NCBI RefSeq assembly: GCF_000719265.1
Contig: NZ_JOFL01000019.1
Location: forward strand, 186,001 to 250,000
Direction: 5' to 3'
DNA length: 64,000 nt
From: Streptomyces roseoverticillatus
GTDB lineage: Bacteria; Actinomycetota; Actinomycetes; Streptomycetales; Streptomycetaceae
This document shows positions 10,292 through 20,111 of this stretch, in pieces. Position numbers and translations under genes: made by a program. Every line of letters begins with the position of its first letter. The stretch's first letter is position 1. A model generated the notes under the pieces. It was not told the origin of the DNA. It was given only the letters and a program-made list of their open reading frames with translations, and made no database searches.

Positions 10292-10623
10292 CCCCCTCGG
10301 CCCCTCAGCCGCAGCGGCCCCCCACTGTGCTTGGCCCGATTAAGGACGCTACTTCGGAATCGCCGCTTCCAGCAAGGAATTACCGGATATTGCGCGCTCT
10401 TTAGTCGAAGGTCGGGCGGTGGTTCGGACAGCGGTTCGGAGGCCGGTCCGCGTGGGCTGCGGGCAGCCGTTCGGGGCGCCTCGCGGGGACGTCCCCGGCC
10501 CCCCGCGCAGGGACCCTCCGGACACCCCTTGTCTGGCGGCCATCAGCACGTAATGTGGGCCGCGGGCCCCACCCGGGCCCACCGGCTTCCCGGAGCGTCC
10601 AGGAGAGAGCGAGGCAGCGTTCC
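10292..10623. other. Divergent promoter region, ATP-grasp / fahA
   Basis: The 332-bp spacer has an AT-richer patch at about 10337-10410 (GATTAAGG, GGAATTACCGGATATTGCGC, CTTTAGTCG) where divergent promoters are likely. No clear operator, hairpin or coding gene stands out. AGGAGAG at about 10599 may be the fahA ribosome site, though it is far from the ATG at 10624. Confidence 0.4.
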
Positions 10624-11793
10624 ATGCCCCAGCACAGCCCCCGCGAGCTGCCCGAAGGCGACCCCTTCGGCGCGGACACCCTCCCGTACGGCGTCTTCAC
10701 CACCGCCGACGCCCCGGACCGGCCCCGCATCGGCGTCCGCTACGGCGAATCCGTCCTCGACGCGGGGGCCGCGGCGGCCGCGCACGGCTCCGCGCACGCC
10801 GCCCTGCTGGAGGCCCCGACGCTGAACCCCCTGCTGGCCGCCGGCCGGCCCGTCTGGCGTGCCGTACGCGCCGAGGTCCGCTCCTGGCTGGCCGACGGGC
10901 CCTTCCACCCGCTCTCCGAGGTGACGCTGCACCTGCCGTTCGAGGTCGCCGACTACGTCGACTTCTACTCCAGCGAGCACCACGCCACCAACGTCGGCCG
11001 CATCTTCCGGCCGAACGACGAGCCGCTCACGCCGAACTGGAAGCACCTGCCGATCGGTTACCACGGCCGCGCCGGCACCGTCGTCGTCAGCGGCACCGAC
11101 GTCGTGCGCCCCCAGGGCCAGCGCAAGGCCCCCGCCGACGCCCGTCCCTCCTTCGGACCCTCGCGCCGCCTCGACATCGAGGCCGAGGTCGGCTTCGTCG
11201 TCGGCACCCCCGCCGACGCGCCCGTGGGCCTCGCGGACTTCCGCGAGCACGTCTTCGGCGTCTGCCTCGTCAACGACTGGTCCGCGCGCGACCTGCAGGC
11301 GTGGGAGTACGTGCCCCTCGGCCCGTTCCTCGGCAAGTCCTTCGCCACCTCTGCCTCGGCCTGGATCACCCCGCTCGACGCCTTCGACGAGGCCCGCACG
11401 GCGCCGCCGGAGCGCACCCACCCGCTCCTGCCCTACCTCGACGACTCCGCGGCCGAGCCGGGCGGCCTCGACCTGCGCATCGAGGTGAAGATCAACGGCG
11501 AGACGGTCTCCCGGCCGCCGTTCTCCGCCATGTACTGGACAGCGGCGCAGCAGCTGGCGCACATGACGGTCAACGGCGCCACCCTGCGCACCGGCGACTT
11601 CTACGCCTCCGGCACGGTCAGTGGCCCCGAGCCGGACCAGCTGGGCTGCCTCCTCGAACTGACCGCGGGCAAGGGCCCGTGGCTGGAGGACGGCGACGAG
11701 GTCACGATCACGGCCTGGGCGCCCGGCCCCGGCGGGGCGCGGATCGGCCTCGGCGAGGTCACCGGCCGCGTCCTCCCGGCCCGCGACGCGTGA
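10624..11793 (+). CDS. fahA: Fumarylacetoacetase
   Basis: Hydrolyses 4-fumarylacetoacetate to fumarate and acetoacetate, the last step of tyrosine/homogentisate breakdown in the cytoplasm. The 389-residue length suits the family. The N-terminal SH3-like domain (LPYGVFTT...RIGVRYGESVLD) is followed by the FAH core: DYVDFYSSEHHATNVGRIFR holds the catalytic His and metal Asp region, DIEAEVGFVVG the metal Glu residues, and NDWSARDLQAWEYVPLGPF the metal Asp and active-site loop. The ATG at 10624 is chosen because family homology begins there; the frame is open upstream. The GPP34 gene begins four bases after the stop, so they are co-transcribed. Confidence 0.95.
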   Translation: MPQHSPRELPEGDPFGADTLPYGVFTTADAPDRPRIGVRYGESVLDAGAAAAAHGSAHAALLEAPTLNPLLAAGRPVWRAVRAEVRSWLADGPFHPLSEVTLHLPFEVADYVDFYSSEHHATNVGRIFRPNDEPLTPNWKHLPIGYHGRAGTVVVSGTDVVRPQGQRKAPADARPSFGPSRRLDIEAEVGFVVGTPADAPVGLADFREHVFGVCLVNDWSARDLQAWEYVPLGPFLGKSFATSASAWITPLDAFDEARTAPPERTHPLLPYLDDSAAEPGGLDLRIEVKINGETVSRPPFSAMYWTAAQQLAHMTVNGATLRTGDFYASGTVSGPEPDQLGCLLELTAGKGPWLEDGDEVTITAWAPGPGGARIGLGEVTGRVLPARDA

Positions 11794-11797
11794 TGCC

Positions 11798-12460
11798 GTG
11801 ACCGCCGCCGCCCCGCGCCTGACACTCCCCGAGGAGCTGGTGCTGCTCTGCTTCGACCCGGTGAGCGGGCGCAAGCTGATGCGCGCCGGCCACTCCTCGG
11901 GGTACGGCGTGGCCGGGGCGGTGCTGGCCGAACTGCGGCTCGCCGGCAGGGTCGTGGAGGCGCGCGGCCGGGTGCAGGTCACGAACCCGCTGCCGCCGGC
12001 CGACCCGCTGCTGGCCATGGCGATGGCGAGCCTGCAGCAGCCCGGCAAGGGCGCCGGCGGGCCGCGGACGGCCGGCTGGGTGCGGAGCGCCTCGCGGCAC
12101 CTCGAAGAGCCGTGGCTGGCCCGGCTCGCGGAGAGGGGTGCGCTACGCCTGGAGACCCGCCGCTTCCTCGGCGTCATCCCGTACCGCCGCGACTCCGTGG
12201 GCCCGGTGGACCTGACGACGGCGGCACGGGAGCGCTTCGAGCTGGCCCGGCGCGGGGGCTTCACCGATCCGCGCGACCGCGCGCTCGCCGCGCTGGTGTC
12301 CGCCACCGGCATATCGGGGGCGCTCTGCCCCGGCTGGGGCCGCCGGCACCAGCGGCAGGCGATGCACCGGCTCATGCGCGCGGACTGGGTGGCGCGGGCC
12401 GTGCACAAGAACCGGATGCGCGACAGCGCGGATTCAGCCGGGGGCGGGGCCGCGGGCTGA
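11798..12460 (+). CDS. GPP34 (GOLPH3/VPS74-like) family protein
   Basis: The 220-residue protein starts at a GTG four bases after the fahA stop. It shows the GPP34 pattern: LTLPEELVLLCFDPVSGRK at the start, YGVAGAVLAELRLAGRV, then ERGALRLETRRFLGVIPYRR and a final helical half ending at HRLMRADWVARAVHKN. In eukaryotes this fold binds phosphatidylinositol 4-phosphate at the Golgi. Actinobacteria encode many bacterial homologues whose function is unsettled. It probably binds membrane phospholipid through its basic surface, but no activity can be assigned. Coupling to fahA looks incidental. Confidence 0.85.
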   Translation: MTAAAPRLTLPEELVLLCFDPVSGRKLMRAGHSSGYGVAGAVLAELRLAGRVVEARGRVQVTNPLPPADPLLAMAMASLQQPGKGAGGPRTAGWVRSASRHLEEPWLARLAERGALRLETRRFLGVIPYRRDSVGPVDLTTAARERFELARRGGFTDPRDRALAALVSATGISGALCPGWGRRHQRQAMHRLMRADWVARAVHKNRMRDSADSAGGGAAG

Positions 12461-12525
12461 GTCACTCGGAGTGCCGGACCGGGGCTGCTAACTTGTCATG
12501 CCCTGAACCAGCTTTAAGGAGAGAC

Positions 12526-13053
12526 GTGCGCAAGGCAGTACAGATCACGGGGGCGGCGCTCTGCGCCGCTGTGCTGATGACCGGTTGCAGCAGTTCGAGC
12601 GACGGCGGCAAGAAGGACGACAAGCCGGTCGGCGGCGCCACGCCGACCTCCCAGGCCCCGGCGGAGCAGCCGTCCTCGCCGGCCGCGGACGCCGGGCAGC
12701 GCGCGACGGCGGCCGGCCTCGCGGGCGGCTGGTCGAACAACGGCAAGCTCACCGACAAGAGCCTCGTCATCCTGTCGTTCGCCCAGAACACGGTGATGGT
12801 CAGCGGGAAGACCGCCTGCTCGGGCACGCTCGTCGACACCTCGCAGCCGGCGACGATCACCATCAAGCGCTGCCAGGACGGCAGCACGGACTACAGCACG
12901 GGCACCATCAAGGACTTCGACGGCAAGTCCTTCACGGTGGTCTGGGCCTCCGGCAAGCAGGACAAGATGAGCAAGGCCGTCGGCAGCGACGGCAAGCCGA
13001 CCGGCGTCGCCGGCGGCATCGCGGGCGGCCTGCCCACCATGCCGAAGAGCTGA
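12526..13053 (+). CDS. Secreted lipoprotein of unknown function
   Basis: The gene starts at GTG 12526 behind AAGGAGAG. The 175-residue product has a short basic start (VRKAVQ), a hydrophobic stretch and the lipobox LMTGC, so Cys20 or so should be lipidated and the protein held on the outer face of the membrane. A Ser/Gly/Lys linker and a Pro/Ala-rich spacer follow. The folded part (about residues 65-150) begins GGWSNNGKLTDKSLVILSF and holds two cysteines (KTACSG, IKRCQD) that may pair. It ends in a Gly-rich tail. I do not recognise a named family. A strong terminator lies right after it. Confidence 0.85.
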   Translation: MRKAVQITGAALCAAVLMTGCSSSSDGGKKDDKPVGGATPTSQAPAEQPSSPAADAGQRATAAGLAGGWSNNGKLTDKSLVILSFAQNTVMVSGKTACSGTLVDTSQPATITIKRCQDGSTDYSTGTIKDFDGKSFTVVWASGKQDKMSKAVGSDGKPTGVAGGIAGGLPTMPKS

Positions 13054-13066
13054 GCCCCGTACGCGT

Positions 13067-13106
13067 GCCGCTGCCCGGCAACCGGGGAGGGTTGCCGGGC
13101 AGCGGC
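13067..13106. terminator. Strong hairpin terminator between lipoprotein gene and nuoN
   Basis: A perfect 17-bp stem (13067-13083 with 13090-13106) and 6-base loop sits between convergent genes. No T tract follows, as is common in Streptomyces terminators. Confidence 0.8.
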
Positions 13107-13162
13107 GCGTGCACGAGACGGGTCCGGGCTTCCGCGCGTACGGAGGGCCCCGCCGGGCGGCG

Positions 13163-14815
13163 TCACCGCACGAAAACGCCCGCCCGGCCCGCCAGATCGA
13201 GGAAGTACTGCGGCGCCACGCCCAGCGCCAGCGTCACCGCGACCCCGATCGCGATCGCCGAGGACGTCAGCGGGCTCGGGACGGCGACCGTCGGCCCGTC
13301 CTCCTTCGGCTCGCTGAAGAACATCAGCACGATCACCCGGACGTAGAAGAACGCGGCGATCGCCGAGGACACGACACCGACGATGACCAGCGGCCCCGCC
13401 CCGCCCTGCGCCGCCGCCTTGAACACCGCGAACTTCCCCGCGAACCCGCTCGTCAGCGGAATGCCCGCGAAGGCCAGCAGGAACACCGCGAACGTCGCCG
13501 CCGTGAGCGGCGAACGGCGGCCCAGCCCCGCCCACTTGGACAGGTGCGTGGCCTCCCCGCCCGCGTCGCGCACCAGCGTCACGACCGAGAACGCGCCGAG
13601 CGTGACGAACGAGTACGCGCCCAGGTAGAACAGCACGGACGACACGCCGTCGGGCGACGTCGCGACAACGCCGGCGAGGATGAAGCCGGCGTGGGCGATG
13701 GAGGAGTAGGCCAGCAGCCGCTTCACGTCGGTCTGGGTGACGGCCACGATGGCGCCCACCAGCATGGTGACGATCGCGACGCCCCACATCACCGGCCGCC
13801 AGTCCCAGCGCAGCCCCGGCAGGACCACGTACAGCAGCCGCAGCAGCGCGCCGAAGCCGGCGACCTTGGTGGCGGCGGCCATGAAGCCGGTGACGGGTGT
13901 GGGGGCGCCCTGGTAGACGTCCGGCGTCCACATGTGGAAGGGCACCGCGCCGACCTTGAAGAGCAGGCCCATCAGGACGAGCGCGCCGCCGATCAGCAGC
14001 AGGGCGTCGTTGCCGGTGGTGGCGGCGAGGGCCGGGTCGAGCATCCGGACGTTGCCGTTGACGACGTCGGCGATGCCGGAGTACGTGACCGTGCCCGCGT
14101 AGCCGTAGAGCAGGGCCACGCCGAAGAGCAGGAAGGCCGAGGAGAAGGCGCCGAGCAGGAAGTACTTGACCGCCGACTCCTGCGACAGGAGCCGCTTGCG
14201 GCGGGCCAGCGCGCACAGCACGTACAGCGGGAGGGAGAAGACCTCCAGGGCGACGAAGAGCGTCAGCAGGTCGTCCGCGGCGGGGAAGACGAGCATGCCG
14301 CCCACCGCGAAGAGCAGGAGGGGGAACACCTCGGTGGTGGTGAAGCCCGCCCTGACCGCGTCCTGCTCCGCCCGGCCGCCGGGCACGGCGGCGCCCTGGG
14401 CGGCGAAGGAGTCGACGGGCCGGCCGTGCGCCGCCGGGTCCAGGCGCCGCTCGGCGAAGGTGAACACCGCGACGAGGGAGACGAGGAGAATGGTGCCCTG
14501 CAGGAACAGCGCGGGGCCGTCCACGGCGACGGCGCCCATCGCGGCGGCGTGCGCCTTGCCCGTGCCGTAGCCGCCGGCCGCGAGGGCGACGACGGCGGCG
14601 AAGGCCGCGGCCAGCGCGACGCACGTCAGCAGCAGCTGGACGGGGTGGCGGGTGCGCCGTGGGAGGAATGCCTCCACGAGGATGCCGAGCACCGCGGCGC
14701 CGAGCACGATCAGCGTCGGGGACAGCTGGGCGTACTCGATGTGCGGTGCCGGGATCTTCTGCGGCGCGTCCGCCGACATCGTCCACAGGCTGTGGACGGA
14801 TGCTGCGTGGCTCAC
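13163..14815 (-). CDS. nuoN: NADH-quinone oxidoreductase subunit N
   Basis: NuoN is one of three antiporter-like membrane subunits of complex I that pump protons as NADH reduces menaquinone. I take the GTG at 14815, which overlaps the nuoM stop as GTGA; an ATG at 14779 is the alternative. The 550-residue product is all helices, with conserved FKVGAVPFHMWTPDVYQGAPTPVTGF (channel Lys and discontinuous helix), the Glu in LFVALEVFSLPLYVL and the later Lys in TQTDVKRLLAYSSIAHAGF. It is the last gene of the nuoA-N operon; the strong hairpin at 13067-13106 lies just beyond its stop. Confidence 0.95.
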   Translation of the reverse strand: MSHAASVHSLWTMSADAPQKIPAPHIEYAQLSPTLIVLGAAVLGILVEAFLPRRTRHPVQLLLTCVALAAAFAAVVALAAGGYGTGKAHAAAMGAVAVDGPALFLQGTILLVSLVAVFTFAERRLDPAAHGRPVDSFAAQGAAVPGGRAEQDAVRAGFTTTEVFPLLLFAVGGMLVFPAADDLLTLFVALEVFSLPLYVLCALARRKRLLSQESAVKYFLLGAFSSAFLLFGVALLYGYAGTVTYSGIADVVNGNVRMLDPALAATTGNDALLLIGGALVLMGLLFKVGAVPFHMWTPDVYQGAPTPVTGFMAAATKVAGFGALLRLLYVVLPGLRWDWRPVMWGVAIVTMLVGAIVAVTQTDVKRLLAYSSIAHAGFILAGVVATSPDGVSSVLFYLGAYSFVTLGAFSVVTLVRDAGGEATHLSKWAGLGRRSPLTAATFAVFLLAFAGIPLTSGFAGKFAVFKAAAQGGAGPLVIVGVVSSAIAAFFYVRVIVLMFFSEPKEDGPTVAVPSPLTSSAIAIGVAVTLALGVAPQYFLDLAGRAGVFVR

Positions 14816-16443
14816 TTCGCGGCCTCCACATCGTTCACGTCGGGCTTGGGGTCGGCCTGGTGCACCTGCGACATCGTGTGCCGGACCGCCGGGTCGAGGA
14901 TCTCCGTCACCGGCTTCGGATAGACGCCGAGGAAGAGCAGGAGGGCGATCAGCGGGGCCACGACTGCCAGCTCGCGCGCCCTGAGGTCGGGCATGCCCCG
15001 CACCTCCTCCTTCACCGGCCCGGTCATGGTGCGCTGGTAGAGCACGAGGACGTACAGCGCGGCGAGCACGATGCCGAGCGTGGCGATCCCGCCGGCGACC
15101 GGATAGCGGCTGAACGTGCCGACGAGGACGAGGAATTCGGAGACGAACGGCGCGAGGCCGGGCAGCGACAGCGTCGCGAGGCCGCCGACGAGGAAGGTGC
15201 CGGCGAGGACCGGAGCGACCTTCTGCACGCCGCCGTAGTCCGCGATGAGCCGCGAGCCGCGGCGGGAGATCAGGAAGCCGGCGACGAGCATCAGCGCGGC
15301 CGTGGAGACGCCGTGGTTGACCATGTAGAGCGTCGCGCCGCTCTGGCCCTGGCTGGTCATCGCGAAGATGCCGAGCACGATGAAGCCGAAGTGCGAGATC
15401 GAGGCGTACGCGACCAGCCGCTTGATGTCCCGCTGCCCGACCGCGAGCAGCGCCCCGTACAGGATGCTGATCAGCGACAGGACGACGATGACGGGGGTGG
15501 CCCACTTCGAGGCCTCCGGGAAGAGCTGGAGGCAGAAGCGGAGCATCGCGAACGTGCCGACCTTGTCGACCACGGCGGTGATCAGCACGGCGACGGGGGC
15601 GGTGGCCTCGCCCATGGCATTGGGCAGCCAGGTGTGCAGCGGCCACAGCGGGGCCTTCACGGCGAAGGCGAAGAAGAAGCCGAGGAACAGGGCCCGTTCG
15701 GTGGTGGTCGCGATGTCGAGCTTGCCGGCGGCGCGGGCCTGGACGATCTCCTGGAGGGAAAAGGTGCCCGTGCCGAGCTGGTCGGCGGTGACCGCGTACA
15801 GCCCGATGACGGCGGCCAGCATGATCAGCCCGCCGACGAGGTTGTAGAGGAGGAACTTCACGGCGGCGTACGAGCGCTGGGCCGCCGCGCCCGCCTCGCC
15901 GTGCTCGGCCGCGCCGTCCCCGAAGCCGCCGATGAGGAAGTACATCGGGATGAGCATGGCTTCGAAGAAGATGTAGAAGAGGAAGACGTCGGTGGCCTCG
16001 AAGGAGATCACCACCATGGCCTCGACCATAAGGATCAGCGCGAAGAAGCCCTGGGTGGGGCGCCACCGCGAGGAACGCGTCTCCAGGGGGTCGGCGTCGT
16101 GCCAGCCGGCCAGCATGATGAAGGGGATCAGCAGCGCGGCCAGGGCGATGAGGACCACCGCGATGCCGTCCACGCCCAGTTCGTAGCGGACCCCGAAGTC
16201 CGCGATCCAGGCGTGCGACTCGGTGAGCTGGAAGGGACCCTTCGCTCCCCCAGAGCTTGATGCCTGGGAGGTACCCCCAGGGTCGAAGCGCACGAGCTGC
16301 ACGGCCGCCAGGGCGAGCGTGGCGAGCGAGAAGGCGAGTGCGAGCCACTTGGCGGCGGTGCGCCGCCCGGCCGGCACGGCCGCGGTGGCGACCGCGCCGA
16401 CCGCGGGGATCGCGGCCGTGAGCGTCAGCAGGGGAAAGGCCAT
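14812..16443 (-). CDS. nuoM: NADH-quinone oxidoreductase subunit M
   Basis: Second antiporter-like proton channel of complex I, 543 residues, about fourteen helices. Signatures: FYIFFEAMLIPMYFLIGG with the channel glutamate, FAVKAPLWPLHTWLPNAMGEATAPVAVLI with the channel lysine and broken helix, and QRDIKRLVAYASISHFGF. A hydrophilic segment of about 25 residues (GGTSQASSSGGAKG) sits after the first helices, longer than in the Escherichia coli protein. ATG at 16443 begins two bases after the nuoL stop; its own stop overlaps the nuoN start. Confidence 0.96.
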   Translation of the reverse strand: MAFPLLTLTAAIPAVGAVATAAVPAGRRTAAKWLALAFSLATLALAAVQLVRFDPGGTSQASSSGGAKGPFQLTESHAWIADFGVRYELGVDGIAVVLIALAALLIPFIMLAGWHDADPLETRSSRWRPTQGFFALILMVEAMVVISFEATDVFLFYIFFEAMLIPMYFLIGGFGDGAAEHGEAGAAAQRSYAAVKFLLYNLVGGLIMLAAVIGLYAVTADQLGTGTFSLQEIVQARAAGKLDIATTTERALFLGFFFAFAVKAPLWPLHTWLPNAMGEATAPVAVLITAVVDKVGTFAMLRFCLQLFPEASKWATPVIVVLSLISILYGALLAVGQRDIKRLVAYASISHFGFIVLGIFAMTSQGQSGATLYMVNHGVSTAALMLVAGFLISRRGSRLIADYGGVQKVAPVLAGTFLVGGLATLSLPGLAPFVSEFLVLVGTFSRYPVAGGIATLGIVLAALYVLVLYQRTMTGPVKEEVRGMPDLRARELAVVAPLIALLLFLGVYPKPVTEILDPAVRHTMSQVHQADPKPDVNDVEAAK

Positions 16444-16445
16444 AA

Positions 16446-18341
16446 TCAAACCGCCCTCATCAGCAGGGTGGCGGCGATGAGCACCGCCGCACCGCCGAAC
16501 ATCGAGACCGCGTACGAACGGGCGTAGCCGTTCTGCAGCTTGCGCATCCGGCCCGACAGCCCGCCCACCGAGGCGGCGGTGCCGTTGACGACGCCGTCGA
16601 CCAGGCTGTGGTCGACGTAGACCAGGCTGCGGGTGAGGTGCTCGCCGCCGCGGACCAGCACGACGTGGTTGAAGTCGTCCTGCAGCAGGTCCCGCCGGGC
16701 GGCCCGGGTGAGGAGGCTGCCGCGGGGGGCCGTGACGGGGACGGGCCGGCGCCCGTACTGCGCCCAGGCGATCGCCACGCCGATCACGAGCACGACCATG
16801 GTGGCGGCGGTGACGGTGAGGGCGCTGACGGGCGAGTGGCCCTCCTCGTGCCCGGTGACCGGCTCCAGCCACTTCAGGAAGGTGTCGTTGATGCTGAACA
16901 GGCCGCCGGCGAAGACCGATCCGAAGGCCAGGACGATCATCGGGACCGTCATGGTGCGGGGCGACTCGTGGGGGTGCGGCATCTCGCCCTCGGCGTCGGG
17001 CTGCCACCGCTTCTCCCCGAAGAAGGTCAGCAGCATCACCCGCGTCATGTAGTACGCGGTGATGGCCGCGCCGAGCAGGGCCGCGCCGCCGAGGATCCAG
17101 CCCTCGGTGCCGCCCTTGGCGAAGGCCGCCTCGATGATCTTGTCCTTGGAGAAGAAGCCGGACAGCCCCGGGAAGCCGATGATGGCGAGGTAGCCGAGGC
17201 CGAAGGTGACGAACGTGACCGGCATGTACGTGCGCAGGCCGCCGTAGCGGCGCATGTCGACCTCGTCGTTCATGCCGTGCATGACGGACCCGGCGCCGAG
17301 GAAGAGCCCGGCCTTGAAGAAGCCGTGGGTCACCAGGTGCATGATCGCGAAGACGTAGCCGATCGGCCCCAGGCCGGCGGCCAGGATCATGTACCCGATC
17401 TGGGACATGGTGGAGCCGGCCAGGGCCTTCTTGATGTCGTCCTTGGCGCAACCGACGATCGCACCGAAGAGGAGCGTGACCGCGCCGACCGTGACGACCG
17501 CCGTCTGCGCGTCCGGCGCCGCGTCGAAGACCGCGCCGGAACGGGTGATCAGATAGACGCCGGCGGTCACCATCGTCGCGGCGTGGATGAGGGCCGAGAC
17601 CGGCGTCGGGCCCTCCATCGCGTCCCCGAGCCAGGACTGCAGCGGCACCTGGGCGGACTTGCCGCACGCGGCGAGCAGCAGCATCAGCGCCACGGCCGTC
17701 AGCTTGCCCTCCCCCGCGTCGGTCGCCCGCGTCAGGACGGGATCGAAGGCGAAGGTGCCGAACGTGGTGAACAGCAGCATGATCGCGATCGACAGCCCCA
17801 TGTCGCCGACGCGGTTGACCAGGAACGCCTTCTTGGCGGCGGTGGCCGCGCTCGGCTTGTGCTGCCAGAAGCCGATCAGCAGGTACGAGGCGAGGCCGAC
17901 GCCCTCCCAGCCCACGTACAGGAGCAGGTAGTTGTCGGCGAGGACGAGCAGCAGCATCGCGGCGAGGAAGAGGTTGAGATAGCCGAAGAAGCGCCGCTTG
18001 CGCTCGTCGTGGGCCATGTAGCCCACCGAGTACAGGTGGATGAGCGAGCCCACGCCCGTGATCAGCAGGACGAAGGTCATCGACAGCTGGTCGAGGTGGA
18101 AGCCGACGTCCGCGCGGAAACCGCCGACGGGCACCCACTGGAAGACCGTGACGTCCAGGGCGCGCTCCTCGCCGCCCTTGCCGAGCATGTCGGCGAAGAG
18201 CACCACGCCGAGCGCGAAGGACACGGCCGCGAGCAGGGTGCCCAGCCAGGGCCCGCTCCGGTCGAGCCTGCGCCCGCCGCACAGCAGCACGCCCGCTCCC
18301 AGCAGGGGCGCAAGGACGAGCAATCCGATGAGGTTCTCCAC
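16446..18341 (-). CDS. nuoL: NADH-quinone oxidoreductase subunit L
   Basis: Distal antiporter-like subunit of complex I, 631 residues, with the long lateral helix at the C-terminus that ties the proton channels together. Signatures: [80 protein letters not shown] and [11 protein letters not shown]. Start is GTG 18341. It lies 12 bases after nuoK and two before nuoM. The C-terminal helix ends [25 protein letters not shown]. Confidence 0.96.
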   Translation of the reverse strand: MENLIGLLVLAPLLGAGVLLCGGRRLDRSGPWLGTLLAAVSFALGVVLFADMLGKGGEERALDVTVFQWVPVGGFRADVGFHLDQLSMTFVLLITGVGSLIHLYSVGYMAHDERKRRFFGYLNLFLAAMLLLVLADNYLLLYVGWEGVGLASYLLIGFWQHKPSAATAAKKAFLVNRVGDMGLSIAIMLLFTTFGTFAFDPVLTRATDAGEGKLTAVALMLLLAACGKSAQVPLQSWLGDAMEGPTPVSALIHAATMVTAGVYLITRSGAVFDAAPDAQTAVVTVGAVTLLFGAIVGCAKDDIKKALAGSTMSQIGYMILAAGLGPIGYVFAIMHLVTHGFFKAGLFLGAGSVMHGMNDEVDMRRYGGLRTYMPVTFVTFGLGYLAIIGFPGLSGFFSKDKIIEAAFAKGGTEGWILGGAALLGAAITAYYMTRVMLLTFFGEKRWQPDAEGEMPHPHESPRTMTVPMIVLAFGSVFAGGLFSINDTFLKWLEPVTGHEEGHSPVSALTVTAATMVVLVIGVAIAWAQYGRRPVPVTAPRGSLLTRAARRDLLQDDFNHVVLVRGGEHLTRSLVYVDHSLVDGVVNGTAASVGGLSGRMRKLQNGYARSYAVSMFGGAAVLIAATLLMRAV

Positions 18342-18353
18342 GTCAGCGTCCCC

Positions 18354-18653
18354 TTACAGCTTCAGCAGGCCGGCGTCGTCCACCGAGGCCGAGTGCCGGG
18401 AGCGGAAGATCGTCACGATGATGGCGAGGCCCACCACGACCTCGGCCGCGGCCACGACCATCGTGAAGAAGGCGATGATCTGGCCGTCGAGATTGCCGTG
18501 CAGCCGGGCGAAGGTGACGAACGCCAGGTTGCAGGCGTTCAGCATCAGCTCGACGCACATGAAGATGACGATCGCGTTCCGCCGGATGAGCACGCCGGCC
18601 GCCCCGATGGTGAACAACAGGGCCGCCAGGTAGAGGTAGTTGACCGGGTTCAC
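18354..18653 (-). CDS. nuoK: NADH-quinone oxidoreductase subunit K
   Basis: A 99-residue three-helix subunit of the complex I membrane arm. The first helix starts [18 protein letters not shown], the second holds the conserved glutamate in [17 protein letters not shown] and the third another in [18 protein letters not shown]; both are on the proton path. The GTG start at 18653 overlaps the nuoJ stop as GTGA. Length equals the usual family length of about 100. Confidence 0.96.
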   Translation of the reverse strand: MNPVNYLYLAALLFTIGAAGVLIRRNAIVIFMCVELMLNACNLAFVTFARLHGNLDGQIIAFFTMVVAAAEVVVGLAIIVTIFRSRHSASVDDAGLLKL

Positions 18654-19501
18654 TTGCCCGCCCCCTTCCCGTTCGCGTCTGCGTCCTCGCTGCGGCCGCG
18701 CTCCAGCCATTCGCTGGAGCGCTGCTCCAGGGCCTTGAGGTCCTGCAGGGCCTCGCCCGAGACGTCGCGGACCTGGCCCCGGGCGCGCAGGGTGGGGCTG
18801 ACGGTCAGGTCGGAGGCGGTGCCGTCGGGCAGGAGGCCCGGGATGTCCACGGCGTTGTGCCGGGCGTAGACGCCCGGGGCGGGGAGCGGGGTGACCTGCT
18901 TGCCCTCGCGGACGCGCTGTTCGGCGCGCTCGCGCTGGGTGGCGGCGCGCTCGGTGCGCTCGCGGTGGGTGAGCACCATCGCGCCGACGGCCGCGGTGAT
19001 CAGCAGGGCGCCGGTGATCTCGAACGCGAACACGTACTTGGTGAAGATGAGGGAGGCGAGGCCCTCCACATTGCCGCCGGCGTTGGCCCGGCCGACGCCG
19101 TTCCACTCCTTCAGGGAGGCGTTGGAGATGCCGGCCATGAGCAGGATGCCGAAGCCGAGCACGCACAGCCCGGCCAGCCACCGCTGGCCCTTGATGGTCT
19201 CCTTGAGGGAGTCGGCGGCGGTGACGCCCACGAGCATGACAACGAAGAGGAAGAGCATCATGATCGCGCCGGTGTAGACGACGATCTGCACGACACCCAG
19301 GAAATAGGCGCCGTTGGCGAGGTAGAACACCGCCAGGACGATCATGGTGCCGGCCAGCGAGAGGGCGCTGTGCACGGCCTTCCTCATCAGGACGGCGCCG
19401 AGCGCCCCGAGGACGGCGACGACGGCCAGGATCCAGAACTGGACCGCCTCACCCGTCGAGGTGGTGGAGGCGGCCGAGGCGGCCAGGGAAGGGGCGATCA
19501 T
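18650..19501 (-). CDS. nuoJ: NADH-quinone oxidoreductase subunit J
   Basis: Five-helix membrane subunit of complex I at the junction of the quinone site and the proton channels. The core (about residues 20-185) includes [24 protein letters not shown], whose pi-bulge helix is a family hallmark. The protein has 283 residues, roughly 100 more than Escherichia coli NuoJ. The extra part is a charged cytoplasmic C-terminus ([18 protein letters not shown] and onward), a feature I associate with actinobacterial NuoJ. ATG 19501 overlaps the nuoI stop as ATGA. Confidence 0.95.
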   Translation of the reverse strand: MIAPSLAASAASTTSTGEAVQFWILAVVAVLGALGAVLMRKAVHSALSLAGTMIVLAVFYLANGAYFLGVVQIVVYTGAIMMLFLFVVMLVGVTAADSLKETIKGQRWLAGLCVLGFGILLMAGISNASLKEWNGVGRANAGGNVEGLASLIFTKYVFAFEITGALLITAAVGAMVLTHRERTERAATQRERAEQRVREGKQVTPLPAPGVYARHNAVDIPGLLPDGTASDLTVSPTLRARGQVRDVSGEALQDLKALEQRSSEWLERGRSEDADANGKGAGK

Positions 19502-20106
19502 GCGTCCGCCCCTTCCTCTTCCGGCTTCTCTCCCTTGGAGACGGCGACCTGGCGGACCGTGCCGGGCGCGGCCTCCGTCACCAGCCCGCGGTAGTAGTCC
19601 TGTTCGGTCATGCCGGGGAAGATCGCGTGCGGCGCGTCGACCATGCCCTCCTCCAGGCCCGCGAGCAGCTCCTCCTTGGTGTAGATGAGCGACTCGCGGC
19701 TGGTGTCGGCCAGTTCGTACTCGTTGGTCATGGTCAGGGCGCGGGTGGGGCACGCCTCGACGCACAGGCCGCACAGGATGCAGCGGAGGTAGTTGATCTG
19801 GTAGACGCGGCCGTAGCGCTCGCCCGGCGAATAGCGCTCCTGGTCCTTGTTGTCCGCGCCCTCCACGTAGATGGCGTCGGCGGGGCAGGCCCAGGCGCAC
19901 AGCTCGCAGCCGATGCACTTCTCCAGGCCGTCCGGGTGCCGGTTGAGCTGGTGGCGGCCGTGGAAGCGGGGGGCCGTGGGCTTCTTGTACTCCGGGTACT
20001 GCTCGGTCAGCCGCTTCTTGAACATGGCCTTGAAGGTCACGCCGAAGCCGGCCACGGGATTGCGGGGGGTGTCGCGCGAAGCGTCGCCCGCAGGGTCGGT
20101 AGCCAC
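19498..20106 (-). CDS. nuoI: NADH-quinone oxidoreductase subunit I
   Basis: Carries iron-sulfur clusters N6a and N6b, relaying electrons from NuoG to NuoB in the peripheral arm. Two ferredoxin motifs are intact: [12 protein letters not shown] and [12 protein letters not shown], each CX2CX2CX3CP. The 202-residue protein has an N-terminal amphipathic part ([19 protein letters not shown]) that seats it on the membrane and a C-terminal acidic tail. GTG start at 20106, five bases after nuoH. Confidence 0.96.
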   Translation of the reverse strand: MATDPAGDASRDTPRNPVAGFGVTFKAMFKKRLTEQYPEYKKPTAPRFHGRHQLNRHPDGLEKCIGCELCAWACPADAIYVEGADNKDQERYSPGERYGRVYQINYLRCILCGLCVEACPTRALTMTNEYELADTSRESLIYTKEELLAGLEEGMVDAPHAIFPGMTEQDYYRGLVTEAAPGTVRQVAVSKGEKPEEEGADA

Positions 20107-20111
20107 TGCCG

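Noticed and set aside
13163..16348. A very long frame that could be read as a NuoM-NuoN fusion of over 1000 residues
   Set aside because: Only the part after 14815 matches NuoN. The upstream part is an out-of-frame shadow of nuoM, and a GTGA overlap marks the true start.
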